From NCBI RefSeq assembly GCF_020525925.1, contig NZ_CP084876.1, positions 868,001-932,000 of the forward strand: a stretch of 64,000 bases of DNA, in the 5' to 3' direction. This stretch comes from Klebsiella quasipneumoniae subsp. quasipneumoniae (GTDB lineage Bacteria; Pseudomonadota; Gammaproteobacteria; Enterobacterales; Enterobacteriaceae). Both the position numbers and the translations under genes were made by a program. Below, in pieces: positions 1 to 8,025 of the stretch. Positions within the stretch are counted from its first letter, which is position 1. Each line of letters begins with the position of its first letter. The notes under the pieces are model-generated. The model made no database searches, was not told the DNA's origin, and saw nothing but the letters and a program-made list of their open reading frames with translations.

Positions 1-1
1 G

Positions 2-286
2 AGCCCGATTGGCCTGGCGACCATGACCCTGCTGGCGCCGGAGAGAATGCGCGGCCAGATGATGGGGCTGTGGTTCTGCGCCAGTGCGCTGGGTAACCTG
101 GCGGCGGGCCTGATTGGCGGTCACGTGAAGGCCGATCAGCTGTCGCTGCTGCCGGACCTCTTCGCCCGCTGCTCCATCGCGCTGCTGATCTGCGCCGCCG
201 TGCTGGCCGTGCTGATTGTCCCGGTCCGCCGGATGCTGGAGAACAGTCAGTCCAGCGGCGAGCAAAAATCCGTCAGCAACGCCTGA
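2..286 (+). CDS. dtpC: POT-family di/tripeptide:H+ symporter, C-terminal part (DtpC-like)
   Basis: The window opens inside this gene; the reading frame is open from base 2 to the TGA at 286, giving the last 94 residues. The visible part has the hydrophobic C-terminal helices of a proton-dependent oligopeptide transporter, including the stretch LLAPERMRGQMMGLWF, typical of the PTR2/POT family between its last helices. It matches my recollection of E. coli DtpC (YjdL), an inner-membrane peptide importer that lies near yjdI/yjdJ in E. coli, as here. An in-frame ATG at 23 is internal and not the real start. DtpD or another POT paralogue cannot be excluded from the tail alone. Confidence 0.8.
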   Translation, partial: SPIGLATMTLLAPERMRGQMMGLWFCASALGNLAAGLIGGHVKADQLSLLPDLFARCSIALLICAAVLAVLIVPVRRMLENSQSSGEQKSVSNA

Positions 287-298
287 CGCGACCCCCAG

Positions 299-327
299 GC
301 CGGTCCCGCGGGACCGGCTTGTTTTTT
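299..327 (+). terminator. Rho-independent terminator after dtpC
   Basis: An 8-bp perfect stem (GCCGGTCC/GGACCGGC) with a four-base CGCG loop is followed by TTGTTTTTT. It lies 12 bp after the transporter stop codon and separates it from the next small gene. Confidence 0.9.
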
Positions 328-470
328 GTCCAACCCCCGCCCCTGCAGTGCAAAATCCCCTTTTCTGAATGCGCGATGTCCCATAACGTGAGCGTGTTCT
401 TTGAAATCACGTCGCTTTCCGGTCCATAGTGTAGTCAGGTTTACTATGTGGTTAATATAAGGACACACCT

Positions 471-770
471 ATGCCAGCAGTCATTGATAAAGCATTGGAT
501 TTCATTGGTGGTATGAATACGTCTGAGCCAGTACCACAGTCTATGGATGAAAGTACCGCGAAGGGAATTCTCAAATATTTGAAAGAGCTGGGCGTGCCAG
601 CCAGCCCGGCCGACGTCGCTGAGCGCGGTCAGCAGCAAGGCTGGAGCGCCGGGTTTACCGACAAAGTGGCGGAGTGGGCTGAACGGGTCGCCGCCGGCGA
701 ACGGCTGGTGATTAAGCATCCGGAATTCTTTTCCACCTACATGCGGGAAGAGCTGCGCGCCCTGGTGTAA
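471..770 (+). CDS. Small soluble protein of unknown function
   Basis: A 99-residue ORF with its own start context: an AAGGA ribosome site about 6 bases before the ATG and an AT-rich promoter-like stretch at about 400-460. The product has no signal peptide or membrane segment. It is acidic, probably helical, with two charged helices around residues 28-45 and 60-82 (KGILKYLKELGVPAS; FTDKVAEWAERVAAGE) and a C-terminal FFSTYMREELRALV. I do not recognise the family and assign no function. It is flanked by a terminator on the left and the 188-bp repeats on the right, so it is probably a single-gene transcript. Confidence 0.65.
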   Translation: MPAVIDKALDFIGGMNTSEPVPQSMDESTAKGILKYLKELGVPASPADVAERGQQQGWSAGFTDKVAEWAERVAAGERLVIKHPEFFSTYMREELRALV

Positions 771-802
771 TCGCCGCGCAGCAACCCCGCGTCTTCTGTT
801 TA

Positions 803-1393
803 ATGCCTTCCCCACCGGGGAAGGCATTCTGGCTGATGACAAACTTGTTTCATTATTGTGCCCGCATTTCTGCCGGGTGGCGGCTTTCGCCTTACCCGGC
901 CTACGAAAGACCGCAATATCAAACCGTTATGCGGTTGGCCGTAGGCCCGCGCAAGCGCAGCGCCGCCGGGCAATCCCTGAAGACGGTTTAATGGCTTCCC
1001 CACCGGGGAAGGCATTCTGGCTGATGACAAACCTGTTTCATTATTGTGCCCGCATTTCTGCCGGGTGGCGGCTTTCGCCTTACCCGGCCTACGAAAGACG
1101 ACAATATCAACCCGTTATGCGGTTGGCCGTAGGCCCGCGCAAGCGCAGCGCCGCCGGGCAATCCCTGAAGACGGTTTAATGCCTTCCCCACCGGGGAAGG
1201 CATTCTGGCTGATGACAAACCTGTTTCATTATTGTGCCCGCATTTCTGCCGGGTGGCGGCTTTCGCCTTACCCGGCCTACGAAAGACGGCAATATCAACC
1301 CGTTATGCGGTTGGCCGTAGGCCCGCGCAAGCGCAGCGCCGCCGGGCAATCCCTGAAGACGGTTTAATGGCTTCCCCACTGGGGAAGGCATTT
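803..1393. repeat. Three tandem 188-bp REP/BIME-type repeats plus a partial fourth
   Basis: Units begin at 803, 991 and 1179, an exact 188-bp period; a 27-bp start of a fourth unit (1367-1393) ends just before mdtP. Copies differ by only a few bases. Each unit starts with a hairpin (ATGCCTTCCCC-ACC-GGGGAAGGCAT in units 1 and 3; one stem base differs in unit 2 and in the partial copy). Each then carries two oppositely oriented REP-like palindromes, e.g. GCCGGGTGGCGG...CCTTACCCGGC at about 875-900 and GCCCGCGCAAGCGCAGC at about 943-960. The block fills the gap between two convergent genes, a usual place for REP/BIME elements. ORFs of 62-107 codons called inside it are repeat artefacts. Confidence 0.93.
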
Positions 1394-1396
1394 TTG

Positions 1397-2845
1397 TTAC
1401 TGGCCGCGGTAGCCGCCGCCCAGGGCTTTGATCAGGGTAATGTCGGTGCTCAACCGCTGGGCCTCAATATCCAGCAGCAACAGCTGCTGGGCAAGGACCG
1501 CCCGCCGGGCCTCTTCGGCGGCGTAGCGGCTGAGCAGGCCGCGCTGATAATGGGCGCGAGCGCTGTCGGTGGTGGTCTGCGCCGCGGTGACCTTCAGCTG
1601 CTGCAGCGCGCGCTGCTGATTCAGGTCGTTAAGCTGGCTGGAGCTGATGGCGACATCGCGAACCGCGTCCAGCACCGCCTGGTTGTACTGTTTGATCAGA
1701 ATATTGCTGGCGGTGCGCACCGACTGCAGATTGGCGTTCAGACGACCGCCGTCGAAGATCGGCAGATAGAGCCCAGGCAGCAGGTTGATCTGCTGGAAAG
1801 AGGACTTAAACAGATCCCCGACGCTCAGGGCGTTATAACCCCAGAACGCTTTGATATCAAAATGGGGATAAAACGCCGCTTTCGCCGCATCGACCTGGCT
1901 CAGGGAGGCGGTCACATACCCGCGCAGCGCCTGCAGGTCCGGGCGGCGGGCCAGCAGCTCGAAAGAGAGCGACGGCGGCAGCGTCTCCTGGAGCGCAGGC
2001 AGCGCCACCGGATGGATCGCCGGCATGCTTTGCGCATCGGCGCCGATCAGCGCCCGCAGGGTTTCACGATACTGGGTCAGCGTCCCCTCGGCGCTGATGA
2101 TCTGCTGGCGGGCGGCGAGCTGCTCGGCCTGGGCGTTGGCCACATCCACGCTGTCTTCCACGCCGCGTTGGGTCCGATGCTCGTGGGCCGCCACTGAGAA
2201 CTGGGCAATGCCTTCCAGGTCCTGCAGCAGCGCGATTTTCTGGAACGTCGCCTGCATGGCGAAATAGAGCTGCGCCACGCTGCTGGCGATGTCGAGCTCA
2301 ATGCCGGCGGTCTCCGCCAGCCGGGCGTTTTTCTCGCCAATGGCGGCGGCAACCCGGGCGCGATCGGCTCCCCAGAGATCGATATTCAGCTGCGCCCCGA
2401 CGCCAACGGTGTTCAGCGTATACCAGGGACCGTTCTTATCCACCGGCAGGGAGTAGGAGTAGGGCCAGCTAAAGGATTTGTCGGTGATCCGCAGGCGGTT
2501 TTGCGCCGCGACGGCGGTGGCCTGCAGGCCCATCGCCGACTGGGCGAGTTCCACCGTGGACTGCGACTGAGAGATGCGCAGCCGGGCGGCCTGCATGGTC
2601 GGCGAGTTCTGCAGCGCCCGGTTGATCAGCATATTGAGCTGAGGATCCTCATAGGCCTCCCACCAGCGGGCTGCCGGCCAGTCGCTATTCGCCAGGTGGA
2701 TCACCTGCGCCAGCTGGGCCTGCTGCGGATTGACGATGGCGACCTGGGCTGGCTCGTCCTGGATCAGCGCGCAGCCGCTGAGCAGCGTCAGCGTCAGGGT
2801 AAGGAGAGTGCCGCGCAGCCGCGCGGAGAAAGGAAGGATCATCAT
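1397..2845 (-). CDS. mdtP: MdtP: outer-membrane efflux lipoprotein of the MdtNOP pump
   Basis: A 482-residue RND/NodT-type outer-membrane factor (E. coli MdtP is about 488 residues). The N-terminus has a lipoprotein signal ending in the lipobox LLSGC, so Cys25 is likely lipidated. Two OEP repeats follow with long helical segments (for example ARLRISQSQSTVELAQSA), as in TolC-like trimers that span the outer membrane. It is the last gene of ytcA-mdtN-mdtO-mdtP; its start overlaps the mdtO stop by 4 bp, suggesting translational coupling. In E. coli this system has been linked to efflux of puromycin, acriflavine and similar compounds. The function here follows from family and gene order. Confidence 0.9.
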   Translation of the reverse strand: MMILPFSARLRGTLLTLTLTLLSGCALIQDEPAQVAIVNPQQAQLAQVIHLANSDWPAARWWEAYEDPQLNMLINRALQNSPTMQAARLRISQSQSTVELAQSAMGLQATAVAAQNRLRITDKSFSWPYSYSLPVDKNGPWYTLNTVGVGAQLNIDLWGADRARVAAAIGEKNARLAETAGIELDIASSVAQLYFAMQATFQKIALLQDLEGIAQFSVAAHEHRTQRGVEDSVDVANAQAEQLAARQQIISAEGTLTQYRETLRALIGADAQSMPAIHPVALPALQETLPPSLSFELLARRPDLQALRGYVTASLSQVDAAKAAFYPHFDIKAFWGYNALSVGDLFKSSFQQINLLPGLYLPIFDGGRLNANLQSVRTASNILIKQYNQAVLDAVRDVAISSSQLNDLNQQRALQQLKVTAAQTTTDSARAHYQRGLLSRYAAEEARRAVLAQQLLLLDIEAQRLSTDITLIKALGGGYRGQ

Positions 2846-4779
2846 GACGTTTTAGCCTGTTGCTCAGTCGCTATCGGTGTCGGGCCCCAGTCGGGCAGGG
2901 CGGCCAGCGCGGCGGCCAGCGCCGGGCCAAAGGGGTTAGTCAGGTCGGCGGCCAGCTGCTCGGCAGGCGCTGTCGCCTCCTGTTCGATACGTTCGGCGTA
3001 GCGCCGCAGCTGTTCGGCGCAGCGGGTCAGGGTCGGGTCTCCCGGCGCGGCGTTGAGCCGGTACCCTTCGCTGAGGCGGGCGATCTCCTCGGCCCGGGCG
3101 AGGGTGGCGCGCACCGGCCAGTCTTTCGCCTGGGGCCAGGGGTGGGCATACGTACCCAGCGGTTCGGCGCGAACCCGATGGATCAGCGCTTCGCTGTCGG
3201 TGAAGGCGACAAACAGAGGGGCCAGCGGCACCGCATCGTGCGGGGCGGCGAGGCAGTCCGCCAGCCGGCGATAGAGTCCGGCGAGGCGCGATTTCAGCTG
3301 CGGCGCTTCGCTGTCCGGCCAGAGATACAAATGGACAATGGAGGAGACCAGCACTCCAAGCAGGATGCCCAGCACCCGGTCCCGCAGCTCGGTGAGGTTT
3401 GTCAGCGGACCAAACCAGCTGAGGAAGGCCAGCGCAAAGGTGAAACCAATCTGGATCCCGGCGTAGGCGATACGCTCCGAGCCGGCGGCAATCCAGGCCG
3501 CCAGCGCCAGCACCGGCAGGGACATCGCCAGCAGCCCCGACAGCGAGTCGGTCCAGGGCTGGACAAAGACGATTAACAGCAGCGCCAGCAGAGTGGCGAG
3601 CAGCGCGCCGCCGATGCGCAGCCACGTCTTCTGCATCGTGGCGCCCAGCCCGGGCTGGGCGACGATCACGCAGCTCAGCATAATGGTGTGCAGCCCCTGC
3701 CAGTCGGCAGCGGTATAGAAGACATAGCAGATTAGCGTCGCCAGCAGGGTCTTGAGCGCAAAATGGAGATACGCCGGGTTGCGCCAGGCGTCCGGCGCCA
3801 GCAGAGGCGGTTTTTCCACCTCGCCCTGCGGCAGGGCCACCGGCTCACCCTGGGCCAGCTGCTGCAGAAGGGCAGCCATCTCCTGCAGAACGGCGCGATT
3901 GGCGCCGCGGCCGCTGAGCGCCAGGGGGGGAATGGCGCCGTCAAACGGCCCCTCGCTAAGGGCGCTCTTCAGCTGCAGTACCGCCTGCGACAGCAGCAGG
4001 CGATCGTCGCTATCGGCCTCGTCCGCTTGCAGCAGCGCCGCCAGCTGGTAGCAGCGCAGGGTGGCGGCCAGCCGCGAGCGCCAGGCCTGCGGATCGGCGG
4101 CGATCTCCGGCGTCGCCCGGCAGGCCTGGGCGAACAGCGACTGCAGCTGGTTGAACTGCGCGGCGGTCTCGCCGAAGGTCGGTGGCGTTTCTCCGCCCGG
4201 GGTCGCCAGCCGGCTGGCGACCGACTGCAGCATCTCCGCCAGACGCGCCTTAAACTGGTTGCCGGGAAAGGCCTGCTGAAAACAGGCGTTGACCAGCAGG
4301 GTGACAAGGATCGCGGTGTTAATCGCCACCCACAGCCAGAGCAGCAGCCGCACCAGGATCTCGCTCTGGCTGGTCATCGACGGGAAGGTTTGGGCGTAAA
4401 TCACCGCCAGCGCCACCACGAAAAAGGCCAGTCCCAGCTTGCCCAGCACCCGCATCAGATAGATGGCGCAGAAAAAGAGCGCCACGGAGGCCGCCAGGCG
4501 GATCAGCGGGTAGTCATAGGTCCACTTGATGATCAGCAGCACGCCGCCGAGCGCCACGCTGACGGTGACAAAAAAGACCACGCTGACTAACTTAATCATC
4601 AACACGTTAGGCTGGCTGACGTAGAACACGACGATCAGCGCGACGGCCAGGAAGGGGATCTGCAGGGTCATGAACAGGGTGATGAGCACCGCACAGCTCA
4701 GCGTCAGGCGCAGCGTGTAGCTGGCGCGTCCCGGCGCGTCGCGCAGTTCCTGGCGTAAAAAATGGGCGAGAGGAAACAT
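2842..4779 (-). CDS. mdtO: MdtO: inner-membrane FUSC/AaeB-type efflux component
   Basis: A 645-residue protein with two blocks of membrane helices (about residues 20-170 and 340-480), each followed by a soluble domain. This is the layout of the FUSC/aromatic acid exporter family (AaeB, YccS, MdtO). E. coli MdtO is somewhat longer (about 683 residues). It is predicted to be the inner-membrane translocator of a tripartite pump with MdtN (periplasmic adaptor) and MdtP (outer-membrane channel). It starts 12 bp after mdtN and overlaps mdtP by 4 bp. Several long ORFs on the opposite strand are GC-rich shadows of this gene. Confidence 0.9.
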   Translation of the reverse strand: MFPLAHFLRQELRDAPGRASYTLRLTLSCAVLITLFMTLQIPFLAVALIVVFYVSQPNVLMIKLVSVVFFVTVSVALGGVLLIIKWTYDYPLIRLAASVALFFCAIYLMRVLGKLGLAFFVVALAVIYAQTFPSMTSQSEILVRLLLWLWVAINTAILVTLLVNACFQQAFPGNQFKARLAEMLQSVASRLATPGGETPPTFGETAAQFNQLQSLFAQACRATPEIAADPQAWRSRLAATLRCYQLAALLQADEADSDDRLLLSQAVLQLKSALSEGPFDGAIPPLALSGRGANRAVLQEMAALLQQLAQGEPVALPQGEVEKPPLLAPDAWRNPAYLHFALKTLLATLICYVFYTAADWQGLHTIMLSCVIVAQPGLGATMQKTWLRIGGALLATLLALLLIVFVQPWTDSLSGLLAMSLPVLALAAWIAAGSERIAYAGIQIGFTFALAFLSWFGPLTNLTELRDRVLGILLGVLVSSIVHLYLWPDSEAPQLKSRLAGLYRRLADCLAAPHDAVPLAPLFVAFTDSEALIHRVRAEPLGTYAHPWPQAKDWPVRATLARAEEIARLSEGYRLNAAPGDPTLTRCAEQLRRYAERIEQEATAPAEQLAADLTNPFGPALAAALAALPDWGPTPIATEQQAKTS

Positions 4780-4791
4780 CGCGTCGCCCGG

Positions 4792-5817
4792 CTACGGCTG
4801 CAGCACGGCGCTGGCCGAGGCGCCCATGCGGAACAGAGCCGGATCGGGATCGCTGACGGCGATTTTCACCGGGAAGCGCTGCGAGACGTGGACCCAGTTA
4901 ATGCTTTTCTGGATCAGCGGCAGGCCTTCGATGACGCTCCCGCCTTCGGGCAGGACCCCGGAGCCGACCGAATCGACCACCCCGTTAAAGGTCCGGTTGT
5001 GGTTGGTCATCACGGTGATCCGCGCCGCCACGCCAGGGCGCACGTTGTTCAGATCGGTCTCGCGGAAGTTCGCGATCACATACCAGCGGTCGTCATCCAG
5101 CAGGGTGAAGACCGGCTTCAGCGCCGAGGCGTACTGGCCGACGGTGGTTTTCAGCGCCACTACCACGCCGTTGAACGGCGCGCGCACTTCGGTAAATTCC
5201 AGATGCAGTTCGGCGAGGGCGATTTGCGCCAGGATCCCGGCGCGTTGCGCCACCATGGCATCCACGCCGGTCACGGCCGCCGAGGCCTGTCTGGCCTGCA
5301 GCAGCGTGGCTTCCAGCTCCGCCCGCGCCGCTTTCTCGGCGGTGCGCGCCTGATCGAGATCTTCCTGCGAGGCAAACCCCTGCGGCACCAGCGGTTCAAG
5401 GCGGATGCGCGTGGAGGTGGTCTGCTTGACCAGCGCTCTGGCGCGCTCGACGGCGGCCGCTACCGACTGGGCGTTATACTCCTGCGCTTTGATGGTGCGC
5501 TGGGTCAGCATAATCTGCGCGTCGAGGGTCGTCAGCCGGGCTTTCGCGTCATCGAGCATCGCCTGATAGGGACGGGGGTCGATGCGGAACAGCAGATCGC
5601 CTTTTTTCACCCGCTGGTTATCGCGGATGGGCATCTCCACGATGCGTCCGCTGACCTCGGGCACCACAGCGATGGTATCGGCATAGACATAAGCGTCATT
5701 GGTCTCCGGCGACGTTTGCAACTGCCAGATAACCAGGATCAGCGCCAGGATGGCGGCGAGGACCAGCGCCAGCAGAGGCCATTTCTTGCGTAACAGGGGA
5801 GTGCGGGAAGTAGTCAT
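4792..5817 (-). CDS. mdtN: MdtN: periplasmic membrane-fusion protein of the MdtNOP pump
   Basis: A 341-residue HlyD/EmrA-type adaptor (E. coli MdtN 343). One N-terminal membrane anchor (about residues 13-31) is followed by a biotinyl-lipoyl half domain (VSGRIVEMPIRDNQRVKKGD), a coiled-coil hairpin of about residues 80-180, the second lipoyl half (EVRAPFNGVVVALKTTVGQY) and a beta-barrel domain. It bridges MdtO in the inner membrane to MdtP in the outer membrane. It follows ytcA by 6 bp and precedes mdtO by 12 bp in one operon. Confidence 0.92.
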   Translation of the reverse strand: MTTSRTPLLRKKWPLLALVLAAILALILVIWQLQTSPETNDAYVYADTIAVVPEVSGRIVEMPIRDNQRVKKGDLLFRIDPRPYQAMLDDAKARLTTLDAQIMLTQRTIKAQEYNAQSVAAAVERARALVKQTTSTRIRLEPLVPQGFASQEDLDQARTAEKAARAELEATLLQARQASAAVTGVDAMVAQRAGILAQIALAELHLEFTEVRAPFNGVVVALKTTVGQYASALKPVFTLLDDDRWYVIANFRETDLNNVRPGVAARITVMTNHNRTFNGVVDSVGSGVLPEGGSVIEGLPLIQKSINWVHVSQRFPVKIAVSDPDPALFRMGASASAVLQP

Positions 5818-5823
5818 AAGCGA

Positions 5824-6096
5824 TCAGTGAACAAAAAACAGAAACCACAGCAGCGTGGCGAACAGGAACATCAGCGCGACATAGCTGAAGACCAGGGGAG
5901 AAAAGCGCGGCTGCCAGCCGTTACGGGTAATCAGGATATGGCAGGGGATGAGTAAAAACGCGCCGCCCAACAAGCAGAAAAACCAGCCGGGGAACGCGGC
6001 GCCCAATACCGGGATCGCTGGTGAGAGTGAGCAGCCGGTGAGCGGCAAGACGAGCAGTAGCCGCGCCGGGCGGGCTATGGTGGCAATATGATTCAA
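5824..6096 (-). CDS. ytcA: YtcA: small membrane lipoprotein preceding mdtNOP
   Basis: A 90-residue protein with a lipoprotein-type signal ending LTGC (Cys22) followed by two hydrophobic helices (about residues 36-56 and 67-89). Size, lipobox and position as first gene before mdtN match E. coli YtcA (91 residues), whose role is not defined. The ATG lies about 220 bp from the divergent yjdI start, so both operons are probably transcribed from the 6097-6320 interval. Confidence 0.88.
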   Translation of the reverse strand: MNHIATIARPARLLLVLPLTGCSLSPAIPVLGAAFPGWFFCLLGGAFLLIPCHILITRNGWQPRFSPLVFSYVALMFLFATLLWFLFFVH

Positions 6097-6320
6097 TGGA
6101 ACATCCCTGAGTGCTCTTACCAGTGTGTCATGAGTGTAATCGCCTCGTTGCGGGAATGAAAGTCAACCGTACGTTGACTGCGGGATCCGTGCGCGCCGGA
6201 AGAGCGGTAGGATGCGCCAAATCCCTCTCCTGACGCCCATTACCGACTTGCGCATAGTCAGCCGTCACGGGGAGGACTATGCTTAGCCTGAAAGTCATAA
6301 AACAAGACCGAGGCAATGTC

Positions 6321-6551
6321 ATGGATAAGGAATTACTGGAAGCCGGCTACCGGGCCTACACCGGGGAGAAAATCGACGTCTACTTTAATACGGCGATCTG
6401 TCAGCATTCCGGGAACTGCGTGCGCGGCAGCGCGAAGCTGTTCAATCTCAAGCGTAAGCCGTGGATCATCCCGGATGAAGTGGATGTCGCGACGGTGGTG
6501 AAGGTGATCGATACCTGCCCGAGCGGCGCCCTGCAATATCGTCATAAATAA
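6321..6551 (+). CDS. yjdI: YjdI: small (4Fe-4S) mono-cluster protein
   Basis: The ATG at 6321, preceded by GAGG, gives 76 residues and matches the E. coli YjdI length; an upstream in-frame ATG (6279) would add a non-conserved 14-residue leader. Cysteines occur in CQHSGNC and CPSG, the pattern of the DUF1271/Fer4_19 family in which a single iron-sulphur cluster is predicted. The protein is cytosolic; its physiological role is unknown. yjdJ follows after 11 bp, forming a two-gene operon as in E. coli. Confidence 0.9.
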   Translation: MDKELLEAGYRAYTGEKIDVYFNTAICQHSGNCVRGSAKLFNLKRKPWIIPDEVDVATVVKVIDTCPSGALQYRHK

Positions 6552-6562
6552 GCGAGGAGAAG

Positions 6563-6835
6563 ATGGAAATACTGGAAGGGCACAACAAATTTTATGTTAA
6601 CGACGCGCAGGGTAACCAGGTCGCGGAGATTGTTTTTGTTCCCACCGGCGAACACCTCAGCATTATCGAACATACCGATGTCGATCCCAGCCTGAAAGGC
6701 CAGGGCGTGGGGAAACAGCTGGTGGCGAAGGTGGTGGAAAAAATGCGCCAGGAGCAGCGGAAGATTATTCCACTCTGCCCGTTTGCCAAACATGAATTCG
6801 ATAACACCCGCGAATACGACGATATTCGCGCCTGA
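6563..6835 (+). CDS. yjdJ: YjdJ: small GNAT-type N-acetyltransferase domain protein
   Basis: A 90-residue single-domain protein of the Gcn5-like YjdJ/DUF1248 type. The acetyl-CoA loop is visible as [11 protein letters not shown] (about residues 45-55), followed by a helix and the conserved ending [20 protein letters not shown] ribosome site precedes the ATG. It forms an operon with yjdI and is followed directly by a terminator. The acyl acceptor is unknown. Confidence 0.9.
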   Translation: MEILEGHNKFYVNDAQGNQVAEIVFVPTGEHLSIIEHTDVDPSLKGQGVGKQLVAKVVEKMRQEQRKIIPLCPFAKHEFDNTREYDDIRA

Positions 6836-6842
6836 CGTACCG

Positions 6843-6868
6843 GCACCGGTGTAAACCGGTGCGCTTTT
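6843..6868 (+). terminator. Rho-independent terminator after yjdIJ
   Basis: A perfect 8-bp stem GCACCGGT/ACCGGTGC with a GTAA loop is followed by GCTTTT, 8 bp downstream of the yjdJ stop. Confidence 0.88.
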
Positions 6869-6989
6869 CACTCGCCAGCGCATCCGCGCCATTAGTCACT
6901 CATCGCTTACCCCCATGCCTGTTCAAACGCCGACCGTGAGTTTGCTGATGAACGAGGCGGCTGCCTGTGCGGAAAGCGAGGGGCCATAT

Positions 6990-7014
6990 GCGGGTGATAT
7001 TTCACCCGCTTTTT
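6990..7014 (+). terminator. Terminator-like hairpin between yjdJ and fimH
   Basis: A stem GCGGGTGA/TCACCCGC with loop TATT is followed by TTTTT on the + strand. It is oriented to stop + strand transcription coming from yjdJ. On the - strand the stop codon of the short fimK-like ORF lies inside this hairpin. Confidence 0.6.
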
Positions 7015-7106
7015 ACCCCCGCCAGCCGCTTCGCCGCGTTCAGCATCCGCTGGTTCAACCCCCGGGCGGCCAGCGAGCAGGAAGAGAGGATGTCATCGGT
7101 CATCAT
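7002..7106 (-). pseudogene. 34-codon ORF coupled to fimH, possible remnant of fimK
   Basis: On the - strand an ATG overlaps the fimH stop codon in an ATGA arrangement, the usual sign of translational coupling. The frame runs MMTDDILSSCSLAARG... for 34 residues and ends at a TGA within a hairpin. In K. pneumoniae a long gene, fimK (DNA-binding plus EAL domain), follows fimH in the operon. No such gene fits here, because yjdJ ends only about 270 bp from fimH. I infer that this is the start of a truncated fimK. I have not aligned it, so it may instead be a chance ORF. Confidence 0.4.
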
Positions 7107-8011
7107 TGATAGACAAAGGTAATGCCGATGATCGACTGCACATTACCGGCGGTGACCTGGCCTGTGGTCCGGGCGTAGGTCGCCGTCAGGCCGAGATTGA
7201 CCGGCGAGGTTCCGACGGTGCCCAGCGAGACCGTGCTGTTCGCCGGCACGGCGCTGCCGTTGCGGGTAAGCTGGACGCCTATCCCCTGCGCCGGCGAGGC
7301 GGAGGCGGTGTTCGTGAAGATCGCGTGGGCGCTGTCCGCGGTGGCGCCGGAGAGGTAATACCCCAGCTGCTGGCTCTGCGCGCAGTGCACGGTGAGCGGC
7401 ACGGCCATGGAGCCCGGGTAGTCGGGGAGGGTGACGGTGACATCGCGGGCAGAGACATCGCAGCCGCCGGTGGGGACCACCACGTCGTTATTGGCGTAGA
7501 TGTTCCAGATGAACTGGAAGGAGTCGCTATTGTAGTTGTTGGTCTGATGCAGGATCAGCACCGCGATTAACGATCCTGCGGCGATCGCCACCCCGCCGGC
7601 GGTGCTGACCGGCGTCAGATACAGGACGGCGGGCCAGGGCTTATCGGTCCGTGAATCGTAAATCACCCGCGCCGTTTCCGTGGTGGTCGGGAAGGGGTAA
7701 GAGGTGCCGTTATATTTCACGGTGCCAGAGAAACTCGACAGCACGCCGCCATAGGCGGATCCGCGCTGCAGGGTCACGTAGTCAGTGATCGTTTCCGGAT
7801 AGTCGTTATGGCAAAAAATCTGCGTGGAGAGGTCGACCACCAGGTTTTGCCCGACGTTGACCGCCGGGGTCAGGTTAACGTAGACGTTGGCTGAACCGCC
7901 GCCGATGGGGATCGTCGCGCCGGTGGCCGTTTTGCAGGCGAAGGACCAGGCGTTTATCGACCAGCCCAGCAGCAACAGGGTGGTGAACAGAGGGATAATT
8001 TTTTTCATCAT
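7103..8011 (-). CDS. fimH: FimH: mannose-binding tip adhesin of type 1 fimbriae
   Basis: 302 residues with a 23-residue signal peptide; the mature protein begins FACKTATG, leaving Phe1 as the first residue, which the mannose pocket requires. The lectin domain holds the pocket residues in FCHNDYPETITDY (Asn46, Asp47, Asp54 of the mature protein) and HQTNNYNSDSFQF (Gln133, Asn135, Asp140 region). The pilin domain from about residue 183 ends TFVYQ, the donor-strand acceptor tail of chaperone-usher subunits. It is exported, folded on FimC and placed at the tip through FimD. It is the last intact gene of the fim operon. Confidence 0.96.
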   Translation of the reverse strand: MMKKIIPLFTTLLLLGWSINAWSFACKTATGATIPIGGGSANVYVNLTPAVNVGQNLVVDLSTQIFCHNDYPETITDYVTLQRGSAYGGVLSSFSGTVKYNGTSYPFPTTTETARVIYDSRTDKPWPAVLYLTPVSTAGGVAIAAGSLIAVLILHQTNNYNSDSFQFIWNIYANNDVVVPTGGCDVSARDVTVTLPDYPGSMAVPLTVHCAQSQQLGYYLSGATADSAHAIFTNTASASPAQGIGVQLTRNGSAVPANSTVSLGTVGTSPVNLGLTATYARTTGQVTAGNVQSIIGITFVYQ

Positions 8012-8025
8012 GATGCTCTCCTGGC

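Noticed and set aside
803-1391. Repeated small ORFs of 62-107 codons in both strands
   Set aside because: All are translations of the same repeat unit in several frames; no ribosome sites or family features.
803-1393. CRISPR array
   Set aside because: The repeat unit is 188 bp and continuous with no unique spacers or cas genes; REP/BIME structure explains it.
1232-2197. 321-codon + strand ORF
   Set aside because: It starts inside the 188-bp repeat and runs antisense through mdtP; a composition artefact.
4762-5793. 343-codon + strand ORF antisense to mdtN
   Set aside because: A shadow of mdtN; Arg/Gly/His-rich translation with no signal or domain.
6279-6320. Longer N-terminus for YjdI
   Set aside because: The 14 extra residues are not part of the 76-residue family form, and the GAGG before 6321 supports the later ATG.
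6097-6320. 64-codon - ORF (6128-6322) between ytcA and yjdI
   Set aside because: It occupies the divergent promoter region and has no ribosome site or similarity.
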